Source of the DNA: JBOGIG01 sp050742455
Lineage (GTDB): Bacteria > Actinomycetota > Acidimicrobiia > Acidimicrobiales > JBOGIG01
NCBI GenBank assembly: GCA_050742455.1
Contig: JBOGIG010000056.1
Span: forward strand, 1 to 14,719
DNA: 14,719 nucleotides
Reading direction: 5' to 3'
Part shown: positions 6,766-13,014 of the stretch, piece by piece
Numbering within the stretch: the stretch's first letter is position 1
Layout of the letters: each line of letters opens with the position of its first letter
Notes under the pieces: generated by a model
Told to the model about the DNA's origin: nothing
The model's input: only the letters and a program-made list of their open reading frames with translations
Databases searched by the model: none
Made by a program: the position numbers and the translations under genes

Positions 6766-6831
6766 GCGAGGCAGCCCCCGCGAGGCGGCCCGGCGAGGCA
6801 GCCCGGCGAGGCAGCCCGGCGAGGCGGCCCC
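6766..6831. repeat. 13-bp tandem repeat (5 copies) in a convergent intergenic gap
   Basis: Five units of GCGAGGCRGCCCG (first copy 14 bp) fill the rest of the 117-bp gap between the GH39-like gene and the convergent acuI-like gene, stopping 1 bp before the latter's stop codon. The unit also resembles the end of the 52-bp repeat (GGCGAGGCGGCC), so it probably grew from it. No ordinary hairpin-plus-T terminator is visible in this gap. Confidence 0.92.
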
Positions 6832-6832
6832 T

Positions 6833-7912
6833 TCAGCCGTTGACGTCGATCACCACTCGACCCCGGGTCCGGCCGGCCAGGATCTGCTCGGCCAGCACCG
6901 GCAGCGCGGTCATGGGCTCCACCGTCGTCATGTTTCCCAGCAGGTCCAGCGGGAGATCACTCCCCAGGCGCTGCCAGGCCCGGCGCCGCTTCGCCATCGG
7001 GGTCTGAACCGATTCCACGCCGATCAGCTTCACCGCGCGCAAGATGAAGGGCAACACGCTGGCGGGCAGATCATTGCCCCCTGCCAGTCCACAGGCGGCC
7101 ACCGCGCCGGCATAGGTGGTCTGGCTCAACACGGCGGCCAGGGTTGCGCTGCCGACGGTGTCGATGCCCCCGGCCCAGCGCTGCGCATCTAGGGGGCGGG
7201 CCGGCCCTTTAGACAGCTCGGCCCGGTCCACCATGGAGGTCGCCCCCAGCGAGCGCAGGTAGTCGTGGGTCTCGGGCCGGCCGGTGGAGGCGGCCACGGC
7301 ATAACCCAGGTTGGCCAGCACGGCCACGGCCACGCTTCCCACGCCGCCGGCCGCCCCGGTAACGACGATCTCCCCGGGTTCTCCCTGCCCCCACCCGGCG
7401 GGACGATCGTCCCCGGCCGCGCTCCCGCCCGACCCCGCGGGACGACCGGCTCCGCTCCCGCCCTGTGGTGTGACCCCCGCATCTTCGAGGGCCATGACGC
7501 ACAACATGGCCGTGAACCCGGCTGTGCCGATGGCCATGGCTTGGATGGGCGTCAGCCCCTCGGGCAGGGGCACCAGCCACTCGGAGCGGACCCGCTGCCG
7601 TTGAGTGAACCCCCCGGGATGGGTTTCCGACAATCCGTAGCCGGTGACTATGACGTCCTGGCCCACCTCGAAATCGGGCGACTCGGATTGCTCGATGCGG
7701 CCCACCAGGTCCACCCCGCACACCATGGGCAGCCGGCGGGCGATCTTCCCTCGGCCGGTCACAGCCAGCCCGTCCTTGTAATTGAGGCTCGAGTACGAAA
7801 CGGCGACGGTGACGTCACCCTCGGGCAGGTCGGCGTCGGTCAGGTCGGTCAGCTCGCCGTGGATGGCCCCATCAGACTCGGAGGCCACCATGGCGCGAAA
7901 GGTAGCGTTCAT
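6833..7912 (-). CDS. acuI: acrylyl-CoA reductase / YhdH-AcuI family NADPH quinone oxidoreductase-like protein
   Basis: This is a zinc-free MDR enzyme, and the family reduces acryloyl-CoA or related activated double bonds with NADPH. The ATG at 7912 gives 359 residues, beginning NATFRAMVASE. Family motifs are SYSSLNYKDGLAVTG (about 39-53), GVDLVGRIE (66-74), GLSETHPGGFTQRQRV (93-108), the nucleotide-binding TGAAGGVGSVAVAVLANLGY (185-204), and CGLAGG with the C-terminal ESVQTPMAKRRRAWQRL. Usual members have about 325-335 residues. The excess is a Gly-rich insertion at about 150-178, between EDAGVTP and GEIVVTGAAGG. The longer open frame to 8410 is a shadow of the divergent gene. AAGGGA ends 2 nt before the ATG, an unusually short spacing. 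The physiological substrate is not shown by the context. Confidence 0.88.
   Translation of the reverse strand: MNATFRAMVASESDGAIHGELTDLTDADLPEGDVTVAVSYSSLNYKDGLAVTGRGKIARRLPMVCGVDLVGRIEQSESPDFEVGQDVIVTGYGLSETHPGGFTQRQRVRSEWLVPLPEGLTPIQAMAIGTAGFTAMLCVMALEDAGVTPQGGSGAGRPAGSGGSAAGDDRPAGWGQGEPGEIVVTGAAGGVGSVAVAVLANLGYAVAASTGRPETHDYLRSLGATSMVDRAELSKGPARPLDAQRWAGGIDTVGSATLAAVLSQTTYAGAVAACGLAGGNDLPASVLPFILRAVKLIGVESVQTPMAKRRRAWQRLGSDLPLDLLGNMTTVEPMTALPVLAEQILAGRTRGRVVIDVNG
7394..7466 (-). repeat. diverged 39-bp in-frame duplication in acuI
   Basis: GCGGGACGA occurs at 7398-7406 and 7437-7445, each followed by related sequence ending GCTCCCGCC, with a 6-nt indel between copies. It encodes the Gly-rich loop with GSGAGRPAG and GSAAGDDRPAG, absent from ordinary family members. 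Confidence 0.7.
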
Positions 7913-7960
7913 GGTCCCTTGGTATAGCCCAACCCACCGAATCGGGGCTAGGAATTGGGC

Positions 7961-8800
7961 ATGGACGAAATATGCTCCGATCTGGCCGACGAGCACGCCG
8001 ACCTGGACACGCTGGTAGGTGGGCTGGATGGCCCGGGGTGGGATCAGCCCACCCCGGCAGCGGGGTGGGCGGTGAGGGACCAGATCTCGCACCTGGCGTA
8101 TTTTGATCGGGCAGCCATCAGGGCCATCGAGACGCCCGATGCCTTCCGGGCCGAGGTGGAGGCGGTGATGGCCGGGGTCAACGCTGTCCAGGCTGACGGG
8201 GCCGACGGGACAGACAATCCCCTGGACGTACACGTGGCCCAAGGCCGGTCCATGACGCCGGCAGAGTTGTTGGACCACTGGCGCCGGGGGCGGGTCCAAC
8301 TCCTCGGTGTCCTGGCTCCCCTTGGACCCCGGGACCGCATCGCCTGGTACGGGCCCGACATGAGCGCCAGGTCCTTCGCCACCGCCCGGTTGATGGAGAC
8401 CTGGGCCCACGGCCAGGACGTGGCGGACGCACTCGGCGCGCTGAGAGCTCCGACCGCACGGCTACGCCACGTGGCTCACATCGGGGTGGGGGCCATGGCC
8501 TTTTCCTATCTGGTGCATGGCCTGGATCCACCCGGTGCGGCCGTCCGAGTCGAACTACGGCCTCCGCCCGGGGTGGCCGTGGAAGGGACGTGGACGTGGG
8601 GGGACGAGGGCGACAACTTGGTGTCGGGCCCGGCGGAGGACTTCTGCCTTGTCGTCACCCAGCGTCGTCATCTCGACGATGTGGACCTGGTCATCCAAGG
8701 AGACGAAGCCAGGCGTTGGATGTCTATAGCCCAGGCGTTTGCCGGTCCCCCGGGACCAGGCCGGTCCCCGAGCCGGGTTCACCGGGAAGAGCCGCACTAA
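7961..8800 (+). CDS. TIGR03084-type metal-binding protein (mycothiol-dependent isomerase fold)
   Basis: The protein belongs to the DinB/mycothiol maleylpyruvate isomerase-like superfamily and resembles the actinobacterial TIGR03084 group of unknown reaction. The N-terminal four-helix domain shows TPAAGWAVRDQISHLAYFDR (31-50) and ARLMETWAHGQDVADALG (142-159). His44, Glu146 and His150 are the likely metal triad. The C-terminal half (about 185-260) is a beta-rich sterol-carrier-like domain. The ATG at 7961 is chosen because AGGA lies 7 nt upstream; a TTG at 7955 is an alternative. The length is 279 residues. It is divergent from the acuI-like gene with only 48 bp between starts, so the two may share control. 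Its last 77 bp overlap the convergent lgt-like gene, where its tail (PPGPGRSPSRVHREEPH) is low-complexity. Confidence 0.87.
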   Translation: MDEICSDLADEHADLDTLVGGLDGPGWDQPTPAAGWAVRDQISHLAYFDRAAIRAIETPDAFRAEVEAVMAGVNAVQADGADGTDNPLDVHVAQGRSMTPAELLDHWRRGRVQLLGVLAPLGPRDRIAWYGPDMSARSFATARLMETWAHGQDVADALGALRAPTARLRHVAHIGVGAMAFSYLVHGLDPPGAAVRVELRPPPGVAVEGTWTWGDEGDNLVSGPAEDFCLVVTQRRHLDDVDLVIQGDEARRWMSIAQAFAGPPGPGRSPSRVHREEPH

Positions 8801-9698
8801 GCACGCTGGGACGCCCCAGGCCGGCCCCGGGTCCCGGGCCGGCGCCCGACTCGGCGCCAATCGATCCGGCTGTCATCGATCCGACAGCCATGGATCCGGC
8901 GGCCATCGATCCGGCCGGCGCCGGCCCGGTGGTAGCCCGGCCCGATTGGGAGCGGGTCCACATGATGGCCATGGCAGCCAACCCGATGACGGCGAAGACC
9001 ACCGAGGCCACCTCCACCGCGTCCCACAAGCGGGGAACGGCCAGCCAGAAGAACTCGTCGGCGAATCGTGAGATGTCCCACAGGGTGATCCCGGCAGCCA
9101 GGACGAACCCCACCGGCAACCCCCGGCCTCGGATCCTCCGCTCGATCCAGATCACGACGGAAAATATCACCAGGCATTCGAAGGACTGGAAGAGGGGTAC
9201 GGGGATGCGCTTGCCCACCTGGCCGGCGTAGGACAGGCCATACCAGGCGCTGGTGGGGTGCCCTCCGCCGTTGATCATCAGTTGGGGCCCGAGCAGGCGC
9301 CCTACGGACCACGCGGCCAGCAGTACCGGTGTGACCAGGTCGAGCCCGGCCAGCACCCCCAGGCGGGGGCAGTGCTTGTGGGCAAAATAAAGCCCGGTCG
9401 GCACGGCGAACAGCAGGCCGCCGAAGGAGGAAAGGCCCCCGTTCCACACGGCCAGGATCTGGCCAGGGTTGTTCAGGTAGAAATGGGCGTTGGCCACCAG
9501 GTGGACCACCCGGGCCCCCACGATGGCCGATCCGATGATCCACAAGAAGGCACCCGACAGCCACTGCCACTCGTAACCGGCGTTCTTGAGCCGCCGCTCG
9601 AAATAGCGAAATGCGAACCAGAAGGTGATGGCCAGCCCGATCCCGTAGGTGTGAATCTGGAGGGGGCCTATGTGAAAGACGATGGGTATTGGCTTCAT
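8724..9698 (-). CDS. lgt: divergent prolipoprotein diacylglyceryl transferase (Lgt-like)
   Basis: Lgt adds diacylglycerol from phosphatidylglycerol to the lipobox Cys of lipoproteins in the membrane, such as the ZnuA-like protein in this window. The 324-residue product opens IPIVFHIGPLQIHTYGIGLA, as Lgt does, with Tyr18 in the place of the conserved Tyr. It has about seven membrane helices, GGLSSFGGLL (87-96), VGRLLGPQLMINGGGHPTS (132-150), the IPVPLFQSFE segment (165-174) and LWDISRFADEFF (206-217). Arg134, Arg211 and Glu215 could be the key charged residues. The canonical RxGNxxNGE signature is altered, with three extra residues between the Arg and ING, and Gly in place of Glu. Residues 249-324 form a non-membrane tail with Gly-Ser-Met repeats. 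The gene lies 13 bp after the di-iron gene and overlaps the convergent TIGR03084 gene by 77 bp. Confidence 0.8.
   Translation of the reverse strand: MKPIPIVFHIGPLQIHTYGIGLAITFWFAFRYFERRLKNAGYEWQWLSGAFLWIIGSAIVGARVVHLVANAHFYLNNPGQILAVWNGGLSSFGGLLFAVPTGLYFAHKHCPRLGVLAGLDLVTPVLLAAWSVGRLLGPQLMINGGGHPTSAWYGLSYAGQVGKRIPVPLFQSFECLVIFSVVIWIERRIRGRGLPVGFVLAAGITLWDISRFADEFFWLAVPRLWDAVEVASVVFAVIGLAAMAIMWTRSQSGRATTGPAPAGSMAAGSMAVGSMTAGSIGAESGAGPGPGAGLGRPSVLSAALPGEPGSGTGLVPGDRQTPGL
8860..8919 (-). repeat. 15-bp tandem repeat (4 copies) in the lgt tail
   Basis: Four units of ATCGATCCGGCGGCC, slightly diverged, encode GSMAA, GSMAV, GSMTA and GSIGA in the cytosolic or extracytosolic tail of the Lgt-like protein. 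The frame is kept. Confidence 0.92.
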
Positions 9699-9711
9699 GG
9701 GACCGGTGTAA

Positions 9712-10842
9712 TTATCCCTCGTGGCCGTCGGGATTGGGTATCGGGGCGACGGACACCCAGTCCCCGTCGGGTCCTGGGCGTATTGAGCCCAGGCTGTGGA
9801 ACTCCTCCAACAGGTCGGCGCCGGCCCGATGGGGCTCCAGGGCCCGCGCCACCTCCGACAGGCTGAGCTTCATGGTGGCCAGCCGGCGGATGCCCAGGGA
9901 CTCGGACCGGGCCCGGTCCCACAGGGGCCCGACCACGTCGCGGCCGGGACGGTGGGCTCCGTCGGTGTCCACGAAGGTCCGGTCCGCCAGCTCGGATAGC
10001 ACTGTCTTTAGGTATTCGACATGCGGGGTCTCGTCGGACCGGATGTAGGAGACCAGGCGGGCGGCCTCGCCCTCACCGGCGACCAGGTCGGTGTCGGACA
10101 GGACCTGCTCGGCCCACGAGAAGGTATGGAACGCGCTTATCTCGATGAGCAGCAGCCCGGCCATGCGGGCAATGAGGAACTCGAGGTCGGCATCCACATC
10201 GGGGACAAGCCGCCTGGCCTCCATCTGGCGCCGCGCCTCTGCCGGGTCGGGCTCGGGCGTCCCGGGTGGGGTGGCGAGACCCATGCGCTGGAGCATGAAC
10301 TGGGTCTGGTCCTCGGTCACCGGGTTCTCGAAGGCCACGTCTCGGGCCGCGAACCACATCTGCTTGTGCCCACCCTCGTCGTCGAATCCGGCCTCGTCCC
10401 GGGCATGGGCCTCGAACAGGCCCCGGCCCAGGTGGGCCATGGCAGTACCCCGGGTGTCCTCGACCAGGCAGGCCCCAAAGTCCGGAATGGTCGAGTGGCG
10501 GATAGCCGCCCCGAATCCTTCCACCGTGCCGATCCGGGTCAACGACGAGATGACCGGCTCGGGCACGCCGGCCGAGATCAAGAACTTGGCCTGGGCCACG
10601 TTGGGGTAGCTCTCGGGCCAGGCCGACAGCTCGATGTCCAGCAGGGGAGTGTGGAACTGCTCGCCCCGCTGGGCCTGCCAGGCGGCAATGGCCGGGGCCC
10701 GATTGAGGGTGCGGGGTGAAATATAAGCGCCGTCCGAGTCGAATCCTCCGTGGCAGCGCACTCCGCCCGCCACCAGGGGCTCGGCCACATCGTGACCGGC
10801 CAGGAGTTCCTCCTGATCCCACTCCAGTTGTGCGTTTGCCAT
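9712..10842 (-). CDS. unnamed protein with possible ferritin-like di-iron site
   Basis: I do not recognise a named family for this 376-residue soluble protein. There is no signal peptide or membrane segment. Its helical middle contains a pattern typical of di-iron four-helix bundles: Glu128 (LVEDT), then Glu156-x-x-His159 (DEGGH), then Glu234 (LIEISAFH), then Glu271-x-x-His274 (DETPH). The Glu to ExxH spacings are 28 and 37 residues. This would fit a non-haem di-iron oxidase, oxygenase or ferritin-like protein. The N-terminal 100 residues hold two Pro/His-rich stretches (VRCHGGF, GEQFHTPLLDI) with no clear match. GAGGGGG lies a few bases before the ATG at 10842, supporting the start. It is upstream of the lgt-like gene on the same strand with a 13-bp gap, so the two are probably co-transcribed. 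The di-iron assignment is an inference from motif order. Confidence 0.75.
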   Translation of the reverse strand: MANAQLEWDQEELLAGHDVAEPLVAGGVRCHGGFDSDGAYISPRTLNRAPAIAAWQAQRGEQFHTPLLDIELSAWPESYPNVAQAKFLISAGVPEPVISSLTRIGTVEGFGAAIRHSTIPDFGACLVEDTRGTAMAHLGRGLFEAHARDEAGFDDEGGHKQMWFAARDVAFENPVTEDQTQFMLQRMGLATPPGTPEPDPAEARRQMEARRLVPDVDADLEFLIARMAGLLLIEISAFHTFSWAEQVLSDTDLVAGEGEAARLVSYIRSDETPHVEYLKTVLSELADRTFVDTDGAHRPGRDVVGPLWDRARSESLGIRRLATMKLSLSEVARALEPHRAGADLLEEFHSLGSIRPGPDGDWVSVAPIPNPDGHEG

Positions 10843-10860
10843 GTGCCCCCTCGGGATCGT

Positions 10861-10884
10861 CCCCGCCAGCCTATCGGGGCGGGG
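10861..10884 (-). other. GC-rich hairpin in the leader of the di-iron gene
   Basis: CCCCGCC at 10861-10867 can pair with GGCGGGG at 10878-10884 around a 10-nt loop, 18 nt before the ATG of the leftward di-iron gene. It sits in the 107-bp gap after DUF2630. There is no T-run after it on the minus strand, so it is not a typical terminator. It could end DUF2630 transcription weakly or form a 5' leader structure. Confidence 0.35.
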
Positions 10885-10949
10885 GATTTCTCAGCCCTGG
10901 ATTCGCCGCTGGTCTCACGGGCCGTCTCACTGTGGTATCGGTGTTGGTC

Positions 10950-11192
10950 TCATTGTTGGTAGCCCTCGACCACGGACGCCTGGCGAACTCCGGTGACATC
11001 GGGATCCTGTCCGGCCTGGCGCCGGGCCCGGCGCTGGCGCAGCAGGTCCCAACACTGGTCGAGATGTATTTCGATGGCATGCAACTTTTCCAGGTCCGGC
11101 CCAGACAGGGGCGAGTCGGAGTGGGCCCGCTCCAATTGGTGCTCCTCTTCTGCCAGGCGGTTGATTTCCGTGACAAGCTCTAGGTCTTCCAT
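10950..11192 (-). CDS. DUF2630 family small protein
   Basis: This 80-residue acidic-then-basic helical protein matches the actinobacterial DUF2630 pattern: INRLAEEEHQLERAH near the start (about 10-24), LDQCWDLLRQRRARRQAG (44-61), DPDV, and the C-terminal VVEGYQQ. The function of the family is not known. The start is well supported: GGGGAGGTG lies 7 nt before the ATG at 11192. A much longer open frame to 11666 on this strand is a shadow of the SDR gene. Its ATG overlaps the ATG of the divergent SDR gene within CATG (11190-11193), so its promoter must lie inside the SDR coding sequence. Downstream on the same strand, after a 107-bp gap, come the di-iron and lgt genes. Confidence 0.88.
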   Translation of the reverse strand: MEDLELVTEINRLAEEEHQLERAHSDSPLSGPDLEKLHAIEIHLDQCWDLLRQRRARRQAGQDPDVTGVRQASVVEGYQQ

Positions 11193-12009
11193 GTCTACAC
11201 ACCTCCCCAACCAAGCGTATGACGAACTGGCCCCCGACGCACTCGCCGCCCAATTGGCCGCGTCGTTCCGTCTCGACGGCCAGGTGGTGATCCTCACCGG
11301 CGCCTCCAGCGGTATCGGATGGCGCTTTGCCCACGTGCTGCACGCGGCGGGGGCCAGCGTGGTGATGGGGGCGCGCCGCAAGGACCGCCTGGAGCAATTG
11401 GAGGCCGACCTGCCGGGTTCGATGGCCATCGCGTGCGACGTGGCGGAGGACAGCGATGTCGAGGCCCTGGTCGATGCGACCATGGAGCGCTTCGGCCGCA
11501 TAGACGTTCTGGTCAACAACGCCGGCGCCAGTGGTCCCATGCCGGCCGAGGACGAACCCATGGACGCCTTCCGTCGCATCGTGGCTGTGAATCTCACCGG
11601 GGCGTTCCTGTGTTGCAAGCTTGTCGGACGGCACATGTTGGCCCGCCAGTCGGGCTCGATCATCAACGTGGCGTCGGTGCTCGGACTGATAGGTGGAGGA
11701 CAGATTCCCCAGGCCAGCTACACGGCATCCAAGGGCGGCCTGGCCAATCTCACTCGCGAACTGGCCGCCCAGTGGTCCAGACGCGGGGTGCGGGTCAATG
11801 CCATCGCGCCGGGTTGGTTCCCGACGGAGATGACCGACGAGATGTTTGCCGACGAGGGTGGCCGGCGCTGGATCAGGCGCAAGACCCCTATGGGCCGTGC
11901 CGGAGACATCACCGAGTTGGACGGCGTCCTTCTGTTCCTGGCCGGTACTGCCAGCAGCTACATCACCGGTCAGGTTTTGCCCGTCGACGGGGGCTGGACC
12001 GCGGTCTGA
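11191..12009 (+). CDS. short-chain dehydrogenase/reductase (classical SDR)
   Basis: This is an NAD(P)-dependent oxidoreductase of unknown substrate. The 272-residue protein has all classical SDR elements: TGASSGIG cofactor motif (36-43), NNAG (109-112), Asn134 (AVNLTG), catalytic Ser162 (INVAS), Tyr177 and Lys181 (YTASK), and PGW at 207-209. Basic residues after the second strand (GARRKDR) favour NADPH. An extension of about 27 residues precedes the Rossmann fold. The ATG at 11191 is the best start, although only a weak AGG precedes it. An in-frame GTG at 11170 lies inside DUF2630. The start codon overlaps that of the divergent DUF2630 gene by 2 bp. The 3' end overlaps the convergent MDR gene by 40 bp. 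The context does not reveal the substrate. Confidence 0.9.
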   Translation: MSTHLPNQAYDELAPDALAAQLAASFRLDGQVVILTGASSGIGWRFAHVLHAAGASVVMGARRKDRLEQLEADLPGSMAIACDVAEDSDVEALVDATMERFGRIDVLVNNAGASGPMPAEDEPMDAFRRIVAVNLTGAFLCCKLVGRHMLARQSGSIINVASVLGLIGGGQIPQASYTASKGGLANLTRELAAQWSRRGVRVNAIAPGWFPTEMTDEMFADEGGRRWIRRKTPMGRAGDITELDGVLLFLAGTASSYITGQVLPVDGGWTAV

Positions 12010-12992
12010 GCCATTTGCAGCACGATCTTGCCCAACTTGTTGCCACGGGCGAACTCGTCGTAGGCCCCGGCAGCGTCGTCCAGCCCGAAGACCGAGTGGA
12101 TTGGCACTTGGAGCCATCCCGATTCCAGTAGGGGAAGAACGTGGGCCTCGACCCCGCGGGCGGCATCGGCCTTTCCCTCCAACGGTCGTGCCCGCAGGGT
12201 CGAACCCATGATGGCGGCCCGCTTGGCCATCACCATCCCGAGGTCCACCTCACCCCTGGACCCCCCACCGATCCCAATGACCACGATCCGTCCCCCTACC
12301 GCCAGCGATCTCAGGTTGGCTGCCATGTTGGGGGCCCCGACCAACTCCAGGATCACATCGAAGGGACCCTCATCAGCCATGTAAGGGGGTGAGTTGGCCT
12401 CGGCCGACGATTGCGGGTCCTGGAACCGGGCTGGGTCGATGACCACGGCGCCGAGGTCGGCCACCGCTTGGCGCCGGCCCGGATCACGCACGCTCGCCGT
12501 CACCCTGGCTCCTGCCGCCACGGCCAGCTGGATGGCTGCCGTCCCTACCCCACCGGCGCCGCCGTGGATGAGAACCCGCTCGCCCATGCCGAGACCGGCC
12601 TGAGTGAAAAGGGCATCGTGGGCGGTAGTGAACGCTTCGGGAAAGGCGCCCGCTTGGAGCATCTCGACTCCGGGGGGAACGGGCATGGCGCATCTCTCGT
12701 GCACCACGGCTAACTCGGCCTGGGCACCGCCTCCCACCACGGCCATGACCGGATCACCCACCTCGAAACGGCCTGCCTTGGGTCCCCTGGCCACCACGAC
12801 GCCGGCCAGCTCGAGCCCGGGTATATCGGCGGGCGAGTCAGGCGGGGCGGGGTAATAGCCCCTCATCTGGAGCAGATCGGCGTTGTTGATCCCGGCAGCG
12901 CTGACATGGACCAGGATCTCGCCCAGGTCCGGGCTGGGATCGGGGCGATTCTCGACCAATATTCCGCCGGCGACCACCACGGCCGCCTTCAC
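11970..12992 (-). CDS. NAD(P)H quinone oxidoreductase-like MDR enzyme (PIG3 type)
   Basis: This is a zinc-independent medium-chain reductase, a family that reduces quinones or enones with NADPH. It has 340 residues from a GTG at 12992 (KAAVVVAGG). The sequence shows the PIG3-like ISAAGINNADLLQMRGYYP equivalent (about 30-48), IPGLELAGVV (57-66), FPEAFTTAHDALF (117-129), the cofactor loop HGGAGGVGTAAIQLA (143-157) and VIGIGGGSRGEVDLG. No catalytic zinc ligands of alcohol dehydrogenases are seen. A run of GGGGA about 10 nt upstream is a possible ribosome binding site. It follows the F420-dependent oxidoreductase gene by 22 bp on the same strand, so the two are probably co-transcribed, pairing an F420 and an NADPH enzyme. 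The 3' end overlaps the SDR gene by 40 bp. Confidence 0.88.
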   Translation of the reverse strand: MKAAVVVAGGILVENRPDPSPDLGEILVHVSAAGINNADLLQMRGYYPAPPDSPADIPGLELAGVVVARGPKAGRFEVGDPVMAVVGGGAQAELAVVHERCAMPVPPGVEMLQAGAFPEAFTTAHDALFTQAGLGMGERVLIHGGAGGVGTAAIQLAVAAGARVTASVRDPGRRQAVADLGAVVIDPARFQDPQSSAEANSPPYMADEGPFDVILELVGAPNMAANLRSLAVGGRIVVIGIGGGSRGEVDLGMVMAKRAAIMGSTLRARPLEGKADAARGVEAHVLPLLESGWLQVPIHSVFGLDDAAGAYDEFARGNKLGKIVLQMAQTAVQPPSTGKT

Positions 12993-13014
12993 CGGCGTTG
13001 GGTCCCCACGGGGC

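Noticed and set aside
7913..8410. N-terminal extension of the acuI-like frame up to 8410
   Set aside because: It is antisense to the TIGR03084 gene and precedes the natural family start; the added residues show no domain.
11193..11666. N-terminal extension of DUF2630 up to 11666
   Set aside because: It is antisense to the SDR core, while the ATG at 11192 has a strong ribosome binding site and matches the family start.
10927..12117. Minus-strand open frame of 396 codons over the SDR and DUF2630 region
   Set aside because: It opposes the SDR gene, which has every catalytic motif, and runs in another frame than DUF2630. The product has no domain features.
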